Shown: positions 33,128-41,910, numbered from the stretch's first letter. The stretch is DNA of 64,000 nt from Microcoleus sp. EPA2 (GCA_020882975.1 JAHRFD010000008.1:1-64000), one strand, 5' to 3'. Translations and numbers: made by a program. Notes: a model not told the origin generated them from the letters alone.

Positions 33128-33508
33128 CCAGGTAAGCGGACATAAACTCCCCAGCCAGATAAATCTAATTTTTTTCTCCGACTGCTAGCACTTTTTACTC
33201 CTTTTAAATCTATAGCCTGTCTCAAGGATTCCTACAGACTTATAGGGTAGTCCTGGGTGCATCTCAATGAGTGCAAATATATTCCTAGGGGCTTTCGCAT
33301 GACCGCTGTAAATCTCTCATTATCACTAATAAATTTTCTGCGGTCATGCTTCGCCTAGGCAAAATCGGGATGCTCCCGTAGTCCTCCTGTGAAATTCCCC
33401 TGAACGGGGGCAAGCGGGCGTGGGATTACTCTAATTAATTAATGTTAACATCCACAAATTATATCTAGATAATAGCATATTTTTTAATGAAAACTCAGGT
33501 ATCAAAAA
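33128..33508. repeat. Gene-free stretch with a MITE-like palindromic element (copy 2 at 33259-33373)
   Basis: The element carries GCATCTC/GGGATGC outer ends and the inner inverted GCATGACCGC/GCGGTCATGC arms. Read on the minus strand it matches 6523-6622. The rest includes a short promoter-like AT-rich stretch before mgtA (33450-33500). No metal-sensing riboswitch was recognised. Confidence 0.6.
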
Positions 33509-36025
33509 ATGAATCAACAGTCTACATTTTGGAGCTTATCCACGGATACCGTGCTTCAACAGACGCACTCTACAGCAGCAGGATTAAGCCATGCTGATGC
33601 GAAACAACGCCTGAGCCAGTACGGCGCAAACAGCCTCAAACAAATACACAAATCGAGCGCATTCATGATGTTGCTCAATCAGTTCAAAAGTCCGATTATC
33701 TTGATTTTGATTTTGGCGGCGGTGCTCTCGATTTTTCTCAAAGATGCGGCAGATGCGATTATTATCATAGCGATCGTCCTGATTAGTGGGCTGTTAGGAT
33801 TTTGGCAAGAGCGAGGAGCATCGAATGCGGTAGAAAAATTATTAGCTTTAGTGCAAGTTAAAGCAACTGTGTTGAGGGATGGTCAATCTCAAGAAATCCC
33901 TAATGAGGAAGTGGTTCCGGGCGATATTGTGGTGCTTGGAGCAGGTAAAAATATTCCCGGCGACTGTCTAGTTTTAGAGTCAAAAGATTTATCAGTGAAT
34001 GAAGCAGCACTAACAGGAGAAACCTATCCAGTTGACAAACAAAATGGTGTATTGCCAGCGGCAACTGGACTCAATCAACGCACCAACTCCCTCTATCTGG
34101 GAACTAATGTTATTAGTGGAACTGCGAAAGCAGTAGTTGTTCATACTGGAAAAGAAACTGAATTCGGCAAAGTATCGCAACGCTTGAAACTGAGACCTCC
34201 TGAAACGGAATTTGAACATGGGTTGAGCAAGTTTGGCTACTTTTTGATGGAAGTAACTCTAGTTTTGGTAGCTCTAATTTTTGCGGCCAATGTCTACCTG
34301 CATCGCCCTGTGCTGGAATCTTTTATGTTTTCCCTAGCGCTGGCTGTGGGTTTGACCCCTCAACTGCTACCTGCGATCGTCAGTGTTAACTTGGCTCGCG
34401 GTGCTGCGACAATGGCGAAAAAGCGGGTGATCGTGAAGCATTTACCCGCGATCGAAAACTTTGGCAGTATGAATGTGTTTTGCACCGATAAGACGGGTAC
34501 GCTCACGGAAGGAGAGGTGAAAATTCACTCTGCGGTTGATGTCGAGGGGAAAGATAGCGATCGCGTTTTACTTTATGCTTATTTGAATGCCATCTCTGAG
34601 TCTGGTTATGTGAATCCGATCGACAAAGCGATTCGCGAATACAAAACCTTCGATATTTCAAGTTATCAAAAACTAGATGAAGTAGCCTATGATTTTAACC
34701 GCAAACGTCTCAGCATCCTGTTCAAAAAAGATAGTAGGAATCTAATTCTTACTAAAGGCGCACTGAAAAATATTCTGGATGTTTGCTCAACCGTTGAGAC
34801 TGCCGAAGGGAAAACCATCGACATTGCAGACGGACGACAAAAACTGCACCAACAAGCCGAAGATTTGGGCAGTAAAGGATTTAGAGCTTTGGGTGTGGCC
34901 TATCGCGATTTCGAGCGAGATTCCTTCAGCAAAGATGATGAAAAAAACATGACATTTCTGGGCTATCTTGCGCTCTTCGATCCGCCAAAACCTGGCATCG
35001 CTGACACTCTCAAAGAGTTGCAACAGCTAGGAATAACCCCGAAGATGATTACTGGAGATAGCAAGGCGGTTGCTATGAGTATTGTTCAGCAGGTAGGACT
35101 GTCTGAACCAAAGGCTTTGACTGGCTCGGAATTAGAAAAACTCAGTGATGAAGCCTTGATGCACCGAGTACAAAATACAAATGTTTTTGCTGAGGTAGAA
35201 CCAAACCAAAAAGAGCGGATTATCATCGCTCTCAAGAAAGCAGGAAATGTCGTGGGATATCTGGGAGATGGGATTAACGATGCTTCTGCGCTTCATGCTG
35301 CCGATGTTGGTATTTCGGTAGAAAGTGCCGTGGATGTTGCCAAGGAAGCCGCTGATATTGTGTTGATGGAAAAGGATTTGAATGTCCTGATCGAAGGTGT
35401 CAAGGAAGGGCGGATTACATTTGCCAACACTTTAAAATATGTATTTATGGCAACAAGCGCTAATTTTGGCAATATGTTTAGCATGGCGGGAATTTCTCTG
35501 TTTTTGCCTTTTTTGCCTCTGCTTCCAAGTCAGATTTTGCTGACCAACCTCTTAACGGATTTTCCAGAATTGACGATCGCCACCGATCGCGTAGACAAGG
35601 AGTTAGTCAACAAACCGCGCCGGATGGATATCAAGTTTATCCGCAACTTCATGATCGTGTTTGGTTTGTTGAGTTCCATCTTTGATTACCTGACGTTTGG
35701 GGCGTTGCTGCTGCTGCTGCACGCGCAACCACAACAGTTTAGAACAGGCTGGTTTTTGGAGTCTGTAATCTCTGCTTCGATGGTGGTGCTAGTCGTTCGT
35801 ACCCGCAAATCTATTTTCGACAGTAAACCCGGAAAATACTTGTTGATGGCAACGCTGGCTACCGTAGGAGTGACGATATTCATGCCCTGGACACCTTTAG
35901 GAACCCTGTTCGGATTTCAACCGTTGCCGTTGAGTTTTGTGTTGGTGCTGGGGGCGATCGTCTTGTTCTACGTTACGGCGGCGGAGAATATGAAACGAGT
36001 GTTTTACAGTCGCGTGAAATTTTAG
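33509..36025 (+). CDS. mgtA: P-type ATPase, magnesium-translocating type (P3B, MgtA-like)
   Basis: 838 residues. Actuator-domain motif ALTGETYPVDK, phosphorylation motif CTDKTGTLTEG (Asp near 327), hinge GYLGDGINDASALHAADVGISV and the P3B-type C-terminal helices (PLLPSQILLTNLLTDFPELTIATDRVD) are all present. The N-terminal half has two long membrane hairpins. The VNPIDKAI stretch of the nucleotide domain matches MgtA rather than Ca or Na/K pumps. It imports Mg2+ using ATP. The stop is followed at once by a palindromic repeat unit. Confidence 0.92.
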   Translation: MNQQSTFWSLSTDTVLQQTHSTAAGLSHADAKQRLSQYGANSLKQIHKSSAFMMLLNQFKSPIILILILAAVLSIFLKDAADAIIIIAIVLISGLLGFWQERGASNAVEKLLALVQVKATVLRDGQSQEIPNEEVVPGDIVVLGAGKNIPGDCLVLESKDLSVNEAALTGETYPVDKQNGVLPAATGLNQRTNSLYLGTNVISGTAKAVVVHTGKETEFGKVSQRLKLRPPETEFEHGLSKFGYFLMEVTLVLVALIFAANVYLHRPVLESFMFSLALAVGLTPQLLPAIVSVNLARGAATMAKKRVIVKHLPAIENFGSMNVFCTDKTGTLTEGEVKIHSAVDVEGKDSDRVLLYAYLNAISESGYVNPIDKAIREYKTFDISSYQKLDEVAYDFNRKRLSILFKKDSRNLILTKGALKNILDVCSTVETAEGKTIDIADGRQKLHQQAEDLGSKGFRALGVAYRDFERDSFSKDDEKNMTFLGYLALFDPPKPGIADTLKELQQLGITPKMITGDSKAVAMSIVQQVGLSEPKALTGSELEKLSDEALMHRVQNTNVFAEVEPNQKERIIIALKKAGNVVGYLGDGINDASALHAADVGISVESAVDVAKEAADIVLMEKDLNVLIEGVKEGRITFANTLKYVFMATSANFGNMFSMAGISLFLPFLPLLPSQILLTNLLTDFPELTIATDRVDKELVNKPRRMDIKFIRNFMIVFGLLSSIFDYLTFGALLLLLHAQPQQFRTGWFLESVISASMVVLVVRTRKSIFDSKPGKYLLMATLATVGVTIFMPWTPLGTLFGFQPLPLSFVLVLGAIVLFYVTAAENMKRVFYSRVKF

Positions 36026-36026
36026 T

Positions 36027-36118
36027 ACAGTCCTGGACCTACGGGGGTCAAAAACCCGGTTTCTGCATCAATATCTCTCGGATAGAGCGACGATTGTTCC
36101 AAGAAACCGGGTTTTTTG
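36027..36118. repeat. 95-bp palindromic repeat unit, terminator-like
   Basis: Same unit as 32374-32466: ACAGTCCTGGAC start, AAAACCCGGTTTCT facing AGAAACCGGGTTTTTT. It sits directly after the mgtA stop codon and ends in a T-run. Confidence 0.8.
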
Positions 36119-36151
36119 CGTAAGTTCTGTAGTAGCTACCTAATCGATACC

Positions 36152-36179
36152 TTCTTCACAGATTCTTCATCTTTGTTCA
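36152..36179 (+). promoter_or_regulatory. Triple TTSTTCA boxes, candidate response-regulator operator (copy 1)
   Basis: TTCTTCA, TTCTTCA and TTGTTCA start at 36152, 36163 and 36173, i.e. on one helical face (11- and 10-bp spacing), 50-78 bp upstream of the gene at 36230. The identical arrangement is at 37613-37640. Spaced direct repeats of this kind are typical OmpR/PhoB-family sites. The regulator is unknown. Confidence 0.5.
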
Positions 36180-36229
36180 ATATTATGAGAGATACTCCAT
36201 GGGCTTTTCATTTTTGAGGATGAAGTCTT

Positions 36230-36508
36230 ATGAAAAGTGAAACCAAATTGACTCTGATTAAAATCATTCACACTGCCATCTGGGTATTCTTCAATTTGGT
36301 TATTTTCTATATGCTTTATGCCGCGATCGCCAATAAACTCGATCTCTGGCTCTGGATTGGTTATGGATTTGTATCTCTAGAAGGTGTAATTTTACTAACC
36401 TTTAGATTCGTGTGTCCCTTAACTCTGATTGCACGCAAGTATTCAAATTCAACAATGGACAATTTTGCGATTTATCTTTCTAATTGGCTATCCAAGTATA
36501 CGTTTTAA
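36230..36508 (+). CDS. Small membrane protein, function unknown
   Basis: 92 residues: two to three membrane helices (IIHTAIWVFFNLVIFYMLYAAIA, LWLWIGYGFVSLEGVILL) with Arg/Cys-containing loop FRFVCPLTLIARKYS, seen in a widespread group of uncharacterised short bacterial proteins. The ATG follows GAGGATGAAGTCTT. Its ~85-bp upstream region is duplicated in front of the gene at 37690, implying co-regulation. Confidence 0.7.
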   Translation: MKSETKLTLIKIIHTAIWVFFNLVIFYMLYAAIANKLDLWLWIGYGFVSLEGVILLTFRFVCPLTLIARKYSNSTMDNFAIYLSNWLSKYTF

Positions 36509-36588
36509 TCTCTACAACAATTGTAATAATTATTATGTTCATCACAATATAATATTAACTTTTGAATTAACAAACAGAGGTAAGTATT

Positions 36589-37437
36589 ATGTGGATTAAT
36601 TGGATGGCAATTATTGGTGTTTTCATCGTAGTCAGCTTGGGAATTATTGCCATTTATGAGAGCTATCGCTGGCAGTCAGATACCGATCGCCTACGAGCCA
36701 AATTAACAGATGGACGGCGGACAATTCAGCCCCCAATCTATGACCAAAAAGAAATTGAAGGCTTACCAGCCCCCGTACAGCGATTTTTTCGGACAGTAAT
36801 TAAGGACGGACAACCCATTGTGGCTGCGGTCAAACTCTCTCAGCAAGGACTGTTCAATCTTAATGAAATGGAGGATAAGTGGAGTCCGTTTACGGCTACT
36901 CAACTTGCGATCGCTCAACGTCCGGGTTTTGATTGGGATGCACGCATCCAGATGGCTCCTGGAGTTAATGCCTTTGTCCATGATACATATCTGTTAGGAG
37001 AAGGCAACTTACACGCATCATTACTCGGTCTTTTCACCGTTGCCAAAATGCACGATACGCCTGAATTAAACCAAGGTGAATTATTGCGGTTCTTTGCTGA
37101 GGCTACTTGGTATCCTACTGCATTATTACCCAGTCAGGGTGTACTCTGGGAGGCGATCGATGATACCTCAGCACGGGGTACCCTGACGGATGGTACAACA
37201 ACTGTGTCCCTGGTGTTTACTTTTAATGCTGAAGGGGCGATCGCTACTATTCGGGCCCAGGCTCGTTATCGCGACAAGGTGACTGCGATGCCTTGGTGCG
37301 GTCGATTCTGGGAATATTCAGTTCGTAATGGGATGCTGATTCCCTTAGAAGGCGAAGTGGGATGGGAGCATCCAGAAGGCACTAGGCTCTATTTTAAAGG
37401 AAGAATTACAGAGATTAACTATGAGTTTGCATCGTGA
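36589..37437 (+). CDS. DUF6544/DUF6920-family protein
   Basis: 282 residues. One N-terminal membrane anchor (WMAIIGVFIVVSLGIIAIYESY) is followed by a domain with LPAPVQRFFRTVIKDGQPIV and QGLFNLNEMEDKWSPFTATQL, seen in uncharacterised bacterial proteins of DUF6544/6920. Function unknown. GAGG precedes the ATG. A 69-bp fragment of its 3' part (37273-37341) is repeated at 37523-37591 downstream. Confidence 0.78.
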   Translation: MWINWMAIIGVFIVVSLGIIAIYESYRWQSDTDRLRAKLTDGRRTIQPPIYDQKEIEGLPAPVQRFFRTVIKDGQPIVAAVKLSQQGLFNLNEMEDKWSPFTATQLAIAQRPGFDWDARIQMAPGVNAFVHDTYLLGEGNLHASLLGLFTVAKMHDTPELNQGELLRFFAEATWYPTALLPSQGVLWEAIDDTSARGTLTDGTTTVSLVFTFNAEGAIATIRAQARYRDKVTAMPWCGRFWEYSVRNGMLIPLEGEVGWEHPEGTRLYFKGRITEINYEFAS

Positions 37438-37522
37438 GGGAGAGCGATCGCCAGAAATATCAAAATCAAAATACTGGAGGCAATTATGACTAAACAAATT
37501 TATATCAAGATGACGTTTCAAG

Positions 37523-37591
37523 GACAAGGTGACTGCGATGCCTTGTTGGGTTCGATTCTCGGAATATTCAGTTCGGAACGGGATGCTGATT
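37523..37591 (+). repeat. Duplicated fragment of the DUF6544 gene
   Basis: Aligns with 37273-37341 at a constant offset of 250 bp with about five mismatches by eye. It is not part of a supported gene, so it is a decayed partial duplication that lies immediately before the second copy of the promoter-like TTSTTCA boxes. Confidence 0.8.
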
Positions 37592-37612
37592 AATAGCCAA
37601 CTAATTCATAGA

Positions 37613-37640
37613 TTCTTCACAGGTTCTTCATGTTTGTTCA
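37613..37640 (+). promoter_or_regulatory. Triple TTSTTCA boxes, candidate response-regulator operator (copy 2)
   Basis: TTCTTCA, TTCTTCA and TTGTTCA at 37613, 37624 and 37634, with the same 11/10-bp spacing as 36152-36179. Homology with the other copy continues through TTCAATATTATGAGA to the start codon of the downstream gene. Confidence 0.5.
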
Positions 37641-37689
37641 ATATTATGAGAAATACTCCATGTTGTTCTCATTTTTAAGGATTAAGTCT

Positions 37690-38562
37690 ATGAAATGGCA
37701 ACAATTAATTTTGGCTTTTATTGCCACTATTTGCTTAATATTTGCAGGCAATGCTCTGGCGCAGACTGATATCAATCTCAACAATACTAACCTGATTCGC
37801 TTTGGTGGCAGCGTCACCGTACCAGAGAACCAAGTAGTCGAAAATGCCATTGCTTTTGGCGGGAGTGTTACAGTATCCTCGAAGGCCAAAGTTTTGGATA
37901 CTGCGATCGCGTTTGGCGGGGATGTCATTATGAAACAAGGAGCGCGGGTAGAGGGTGATGCTTACTCCTTTGGTGGCAAAATCCTACAGGAACCAGGTGC
38001 GATAGTTGGTGGTGAACGCGCTACATTCAGCGATCGACATGGCATGATGTATGGGTCCGATCGAGGCAGAAGTAGCTTTTTCGTACACTATTTCTTCAGT
38101 GCCATTTTTAGAGCTTGTTCCGCAGTAGTAGCAGCTATTCTGGGACTAATTATTTTGCATACCAGTCCCCAGTTCCTACCTTCTTTGGCAACAAAATTGC
38201 GTCAACACCCCGGTTTGACTGCTCTATGGGGGATTGGGGCGATCGTCTCCTTTGTCTTTGCCGGTGTATTTTTAGCACTGACCCTCATTGGTATCCCTCT
38301 GATTCCACTCCTGAGTCTGACTGCGGTGATGACGGCTCTAGTTGGATCGTTAGGTGTGGCACTTTTTGTCGGTCAAGCCCTAGTCACTAAAGGCGATCGA
38401 TCGTTACAGCAGCAGTTCTTGATGGGTTTGGCAATCTTGACAGTTCTGACACTAATTCCATTTTTCGGAGGGTTAGTAGTTTGCCTAGTCAATCTATTCG
38501 GCTTGGGTGCGCTCTTGCTGTGGCAATTTGGTACAGAAAAACCCCAAATAGCTACTGAGTGA
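37690..38562 (+). CDS. Secreted/membrane polymer-forming cytoskeletal-like protein
   Basis: 290 residues from the ATG at 37690, chosen because of AAGGA upstream and homology with the promoter of the gene at 36230. The N-terminus is a signal peptide (MKWQQLILAFIATICLIFAG, cleavage near ALAQ). Residues ~30-115 form repeated beta-helix turns with the period NAIAFGGSVTV / TAIAFGGDVIM / AYSFGGKIL, like bactofilin-type proteins. Four membrane helices follow (FRACSAVVAAILGLIIL, ALWGIGAIVSFVFAGVFLAL and others). Probably a periplasmic beta-helix anchored in the membrane. Function unknown. Confidence 0.78.
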   Translation: MKWQQLILAFIATICLIFAGNALAQTDINLNNTNLIRFGGSVTVPENQVVENAIAFGGSVTVSSKAKVLDTAIAFGGDVIMKQGARVEGDAYSFGGKILQEPGAIVGGERATFSDRHGMMYGSDRGRSSFFVHYFFSAIFRACSAVVAAILGLIILHTSPQFLPSLATKLRQHPGLTALWGIGAIVSFVFAGVFLALTLIGIPLIPLLSLTAVMTALVGSLGVALFVGQALVTKGDRSLQQQFLMGLAILTVLTLIPFFGGLVVCLVNLFGLGALLLWQFGTEKPQIATE

Positions 38563-38871
38563 ATAGGGTGGCATAAATGTTCATAATTCGGTTTTAGTTT
38601 CGGGATTAAAGAAGATTTCCGATTGCTCATCATAACGCCTTTATGTAGTAAAAAATTAGGGACGATCTACCTCTCAAGATATTCTCATCTTAAACCTAAG
38701 ATAGATGGTGAAAAAGACAGATTGTGAAATAATTGATCTATCAAATAAGTATTTGGTATTTTCACCCATCGAGTAGATGAGGTAATTAACAACAAAGAGT
38801 TTGATGACTGGAAAGCAATTTAATAAGACAATCAACAATTCCCCTAAACTCTACATAGTAGAGAAAACATC
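38563..38871. other. Gene-free stretch
   Basis: 309 bases, AT-rich. Nothing is recognisable except promoter-like AT blocks before 38872. Confidence 0.4.
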
Positions 38872-39297
38872 ATGAGTACGACAATTGACAACTTCACTCA
38901 ACAACTTCATGACAATTTAGAAGCCGTTGAAAACAGGGCGAAATCGCTAAAAGAAAGCGTGGAATCTGCGACTAAAAACACTCAAGCTGAGCTTCAAGCG
39001 AAAATCGACGAAATGAAGACAAATCTAGAAGCTAAGAAACAAGAATTTGATGAGTATCGGGCAAAGCTTAAAACTCAATTTGACGAAAAAGAATCTGAGG
39101 TGAAGTCGAACGTCGAGGAATGGAAAGCGAGTCGGGAAGTCAAGAAACTCGAACATCGAGCGGATAAAGCTGAGGACTATGCCACTACAGCAATCTTATT
39201 CGCAATGGCGACCCTAGAAGAAGCTCAAGAAGCAACTTTGAAAGCAATTTGCACGAGACTAGACGCAACAACTGCTGCGGGAAATACGGAGAAGTAA
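38872..39297 (+). CDS. Coiled-coil protein, function unknown
   Basis: 141 residues, almost entirely helical and charged. Heptads run from about residue 8 to 110 (NLEAVENRAKSLKESVESAT, MKTNLEAKKQEFDEYRAKL), and the C-terminal part AEDYATTAILFAMATLEEAQEATLKAI is Ala/Leu-rich. No signal peptide. It resembles small stress-associated coiled-coil proteins of cyanobacteria. A terminator hairpin lies 170 bp downstream. Confidence 0.75.
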   Translation: MSTTIDNFTQQLHDNLEAVENRAKSLKESVESATKNTQAELQAKIDEMKTNLEAKKQEFDEYRAKLKTQFDEKESEVKSNVEEWKASREVKKLEHRADKAEDYATTAILFAMATLEEAQEATLKAICTRLDATTAAGNTEK

Positions 39298-39689
39298 GAC
39301 AGGATTAAACGATTAAAGCAAGCTAGTGGGGAAGTTGATTGACACTGAGATGTTGCAGCATTCTCAGTCAGCCTGCTATTGGAGCGAAGCGGATGCTAGA
39401 TAGAATCAGTCATGAAATGAGTATGTCGATCGCTGTCTAAGGTGTTGAACTAACAGCAATAGCCTAGAAGATAGCTGTATGGACGATGCCAACCATACAG
39501 CTATCTTTTATTTAATTCCAGTTTGGCAATTACTAACTATTAAGATTAAAATACCAAATTTTCACCAATCCGATCGCAAAAATGGGTGGAAACCCCCTTC
39601 CTAAAAGGACGGATTTAATTGTAAAATCTTGTTGCAATACCAGCTATTTGGGGAAAAAAAAGTTAGTATAAAATAGGAGGTCAATTCCT
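39298..39689. other. Gene-free stretch with terminator and IS-end remnant
   Basis: Contains the hairpin 39469-39506, and at 39596-39612 the sequence CCTTCCTAAAAGGACGG, a near copy of the IS200/IS605 end hairpin at 85-101. It is probably an IS relic. An AGGAGG ribosome site precedes the ATG at 39690. Confidence 0.5.
39469..39506 (+). terminator. Terminator hairpin after the coiled-coil gene
   Basis: AGATAGCTGTATGG and CCATACAGCTATCT form a perfect 14-bp stem with a 10-nt loop, followed by TTTA. Confidence 0.65.
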
Positions 39690-41165
39690 ATGATTAGCTT
39701 GGGATGGTGGAATTTAGTTATTATCATTACAGTTGCTTGGTTTCTCAAATATAATTGGCGATTAGACCGCGACCAAACAGCATGGCAAAATTCTTTATTT
39801 TTAAAACATCCCGCCATCCAAAAGTTTAGTCAGTTTTGTTCTAGACCTATGGTTAACTGGATTTTCCAAGCTGTCCTTATATTAGCTGTCACCAGATTGC
39901 TGTGTTATACAATTTGGTTAGTTTACGATTTGACCAATCGACCAGAGCCTCCTTACTGGGATTTCAAGTGGTTTTATGTAGCAAGTAAATTAGCCCACGA
40001 GCACTTGAGTCCTTTTAATGTCGAAGTATTTAACCAAGGTTTTTGTCGAATCACAAAAGTGTGTGGGCTGATTCCATCTTTTGTTTATCCACCTAATATC
40101 ATTCCTCCGATCTGGTTTCTTGGTTACTTTCCCATGAAGACTGCATTCACAATCTGGATTGTGCTGCATCTGATCGCCACAGGTTTTGTTTTATGGGGAG
40201 CGAATATCCTGTTGGAGTCGCAGTCACGAGCTTTCAGGACTATTTGCAGTATATCAGTGGCATTTCTCTACGGTTTCGTCTTCGATTTGCAAGTTGGCAA
40301 TGTGGCAACTTTTATAGCTGTGCTACTGTTATGGATGTTTATCTTAGCTCGAAAAAATCGGGATTTACCCGCAGGGATTTTATTGGGAATTGCCCTGTTT
40401 AAACCCACCTTAGTTGTATTATTTATTCCTTATTTTATCATTAAAAAGCGATTTTCTCTAGTTTTTGTATCCATAATTACGGCAATTATTCTAGCATGGT
40501 TGGGTTTAGCAATATCCGGTAATTCCTTAACAGGATTTCTACAGGATGCGATTCGTGGATTTCCACTATGGCTCAACGATCCATCAAATAATCCTTATAT
40601 TTCGATGAGTCGCATCGATTTAAGGGTGGTGGGGCCGAGATTTTTTCCCCAGAGTCCCTTTGCGGCGAAGCTATTTTCAGATTTAATTATTCTGGTGTTG
40701 ATTGGTTTAGTGAGTTGGTATTTTTACCGAAAACAATCTCGCACTGCGTGGTCAAAAAATATTGATTTACCGGAGATGGTGTTAGTTTATTGTTTGAGTA
40801 TTGGCATAAATTATTCTCAGCCAACCAGTTCTGTGATGTTAGCACCGGCGGTGGTTTTTTTGCTGAACGATTTGTATTTTCAGATTAAATATTGTGTCTT
40901 TTCTGGCAAGAGAATGTCTGTTTGGTTATTGGGAGTTGGCTGTATTTTGGTGCAAACTGCGGTGATTCATGCTGGGTTGTTGGTGTTTCTGGGAAAGCGG
41001 TGGAACTGGAAGGATGGGGAATTGCCTTATTTGTTGAAAGTAACTGTTTTTTCATTGCCGAGTTACGCGGTTTTAGGGATTACTTTGAGTGTTTTGGTTT
41101 TGGCTATGACATCTGGTCAAAAACAGGTTGTTGAATTTGACCGATCGCCCTCAAGCACAAATTAG
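39690..41165 (+). CDS. Membrane glycosyltransferase, GT87 / DUF2029 type
   Basis: 491 residues and about eleven membrane helices. The first lumenal loop has PPYWDFKWFYVASKLAHEHL, the D-F-x-x-F-Y signature of the GT87/DUF2029 (mannosyltransferase-like GT-C) family. Further hydrophobic segments are IWIVLHLIATGFVLWGA, LGIALFKPTLVVLFIP and others. GT-C enzymes use polyprenyl-phosphate sugars at the membrane. Donor and acceptor are unknown. An AGGAGG ribosome site precedes the ATG. The stop codon overlaps a 15-bp direct repeat flanking a MITE. Confidence 0.85.
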   Translation: MISLGWWNLVIIITVAWFLKYNWRLDRDQTAWQNSLFLKHPAIQKFSQFCSRPMVNWIFQAVLILAVTRLLCYTIWLVYDLTNRPEPPYWDFKWFYVASKLAHEHLSPFNVEVFNQGFCRITKVCGLIPSFVYPPNIIPPIWFLGYFPMKTAFTIWIVLHLIATGFVLWGANILLESQSRAFRTICSISVAFLYGFVFDLQVGNVATFIAVLLLWMFILARKNRDLPAGILLGIALFKPTLVVLFIPYFIIKKRFSLVFVSIITAIILAWLGLAISGNSLTGFLQDAIRGFPLWLNDPSNNPYISMSRIDLRVVGPRFFPQSPFAAKLFSDLIILVLIGLVSWYFYRKQSRTAWSKNIDLPEMVLVYCLSIGINYSQPTSSVMLAPAVVFLLNDLYFQIKYCVFSGKRMSVWLLGVGCILVQTAVIHAGLLVFLGKRWNWKDGELPYLLKVTVFSLPSYAVLGITLSVLVLAMTSGQKQVVEFDRSPSSTN

Positions 41166-41276
41166 ACATTCATCTAAAATCGTGCAACAATCTTTGACCC
41201 CCCCTAACCCCCCCTTATCAAGGGGAGGGACAAGAGTATTGTTGCATTCTTTAAAATTGGTATTAGACATTCATCT
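41161..41276. mobile_element. MITE-like insertion with 15-bp flanking direct repeat
   Basis: ATTAGACATTCATCT occurs exactly at 41161-41175 and 41262-41276. The sequence between has inverted ends (GCAACAATCTTTGACCCCCC facing a GGGGAGGGACAAGAG/ATTGTTGC end) and ends AAAATTGGTATT, as in the MITE at 23708. The direct repeat would be its target duplication. The left copy overlaps the GT87 stop codon. Confidence 0.6.
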
Positions 41277-41295
41277 GGCGAAGAGTAAGTAATAG

Positions 41296-41323
41296 GTAGC
41301 GCGTTCGTGATGTCATTTTTAGC
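41296..41323. repeat. 28-bp direct repeat, left copy
   Basis: GGTAGCGCGTTCGTGATGTC plus ATTTTAGC; the partner at 41797-41824 differs in about four bases. It contains the stop codon of the XRE gene. Confidence 0.6.
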
Positions 41324-41537
41324 GATCGGGCTCGTCCTCTTCATACACCATTAAATCCCCCGGCTGACATTTCAGTGCCCTGCACAAGCCGCTAAGGGTT
41401 GCTTCGTCGATTCGGGTGAGTCGGCGACGGGTTTTGATTTTTGACACGGAAGTGGGGTGCATCCCCATTAAAGCAGCCAATTCTTTATTGCTGATATTGC
41501 GATCGGCCATTACAACTGCCAATTTCCAACGGATCAC
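41319..41537 (-). CDS. XRE-family helix-turn-helix protein
   Basis: 72 residues, essentially one Cro/CI domain: SNKELAALMGMHPTSVSKIK is the helix-turn-helix, followed by RLTRIDEATLSGLCRALKCQPGDLMVYEED. The start is GTG at 41537. Proteins of this size regulate their own operon or pair with a partner. It lies 57 bp downstream of an RHH gene on the same strand, and both lie between 28-bp direct repeats. Confidence 0.88.
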   Translation of the reverse strand: MIRWKLAVVMADRNISNKELAALMGMHPTSVSKIKTRRRLTRIDEATLSGLCRALKCQPGDLMVYEEDEPDR

Positions 41538-41594
41538 TGCTGACGCTCAACTGCTAGCGATAACTTTGCAAGCTGATGTTAGCATTCTGCAACC

Positions 41595-41813
41595 TTAACT
41601 ATCCCTTAAGTTGTCTTTGGATTCATTGAACTTACCTTCCTTCTGCGCTCTTTCGAGCCCTTCCTCCACCAAAAGTAGTGCCATTTGGGAAATCGAACGA
41701 CGCTCAATACTCGCCAGTTTCTCTAACTTCTCCTTAACTTCAGGCGGGGGGTAAAAGGCAACTCTAGGAGATTTTGCTGGACTCACATTGTTTGGGGGTA
41801 GCGTGTTCACCAT
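41595..41813 (-). CDS. Ribbon-helix-helix (CopG-like) protein
   Basis: 72 residues. The stretch SPRVAFYPPPEVKEKLEKLASIERRSISQMALLLVEEGLE is a ribbon-helix-helix: a strand, then two helices, mid-protein. Such proteins act as antitoxins or plasmid/phage repressors. The start codon lies in the right 28-bp repeat (41797-41824). Probably co-transcribed with the XRE gene downstream. No toxin is recognisable beside it. Confidence 0.75.
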   Translation of the reverse strand: MVNTLPPNNVSPAKSPRVAFYPPPEVKEKLEKLASIERRSISQMALLLVEEGLERAQKEGKFNESKDNLRDS

Positions 41814-41824
41814 GTCATTTTAGC
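41797..41824. repeat. 28-bp direct repeat, right copy
   Basis: Near-identical to 41296-41323. It contains the ATG of the RHH gene. Confidence 0.6.
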
Positions 41825-41910
41825 TGACTGCAAATTTTTTAGAGCTTTTTTGAGCCAAAGTAGCACACCACAATCTAGTCTGTGCTATACTAATCTAACA
41901 AACAAAAACC

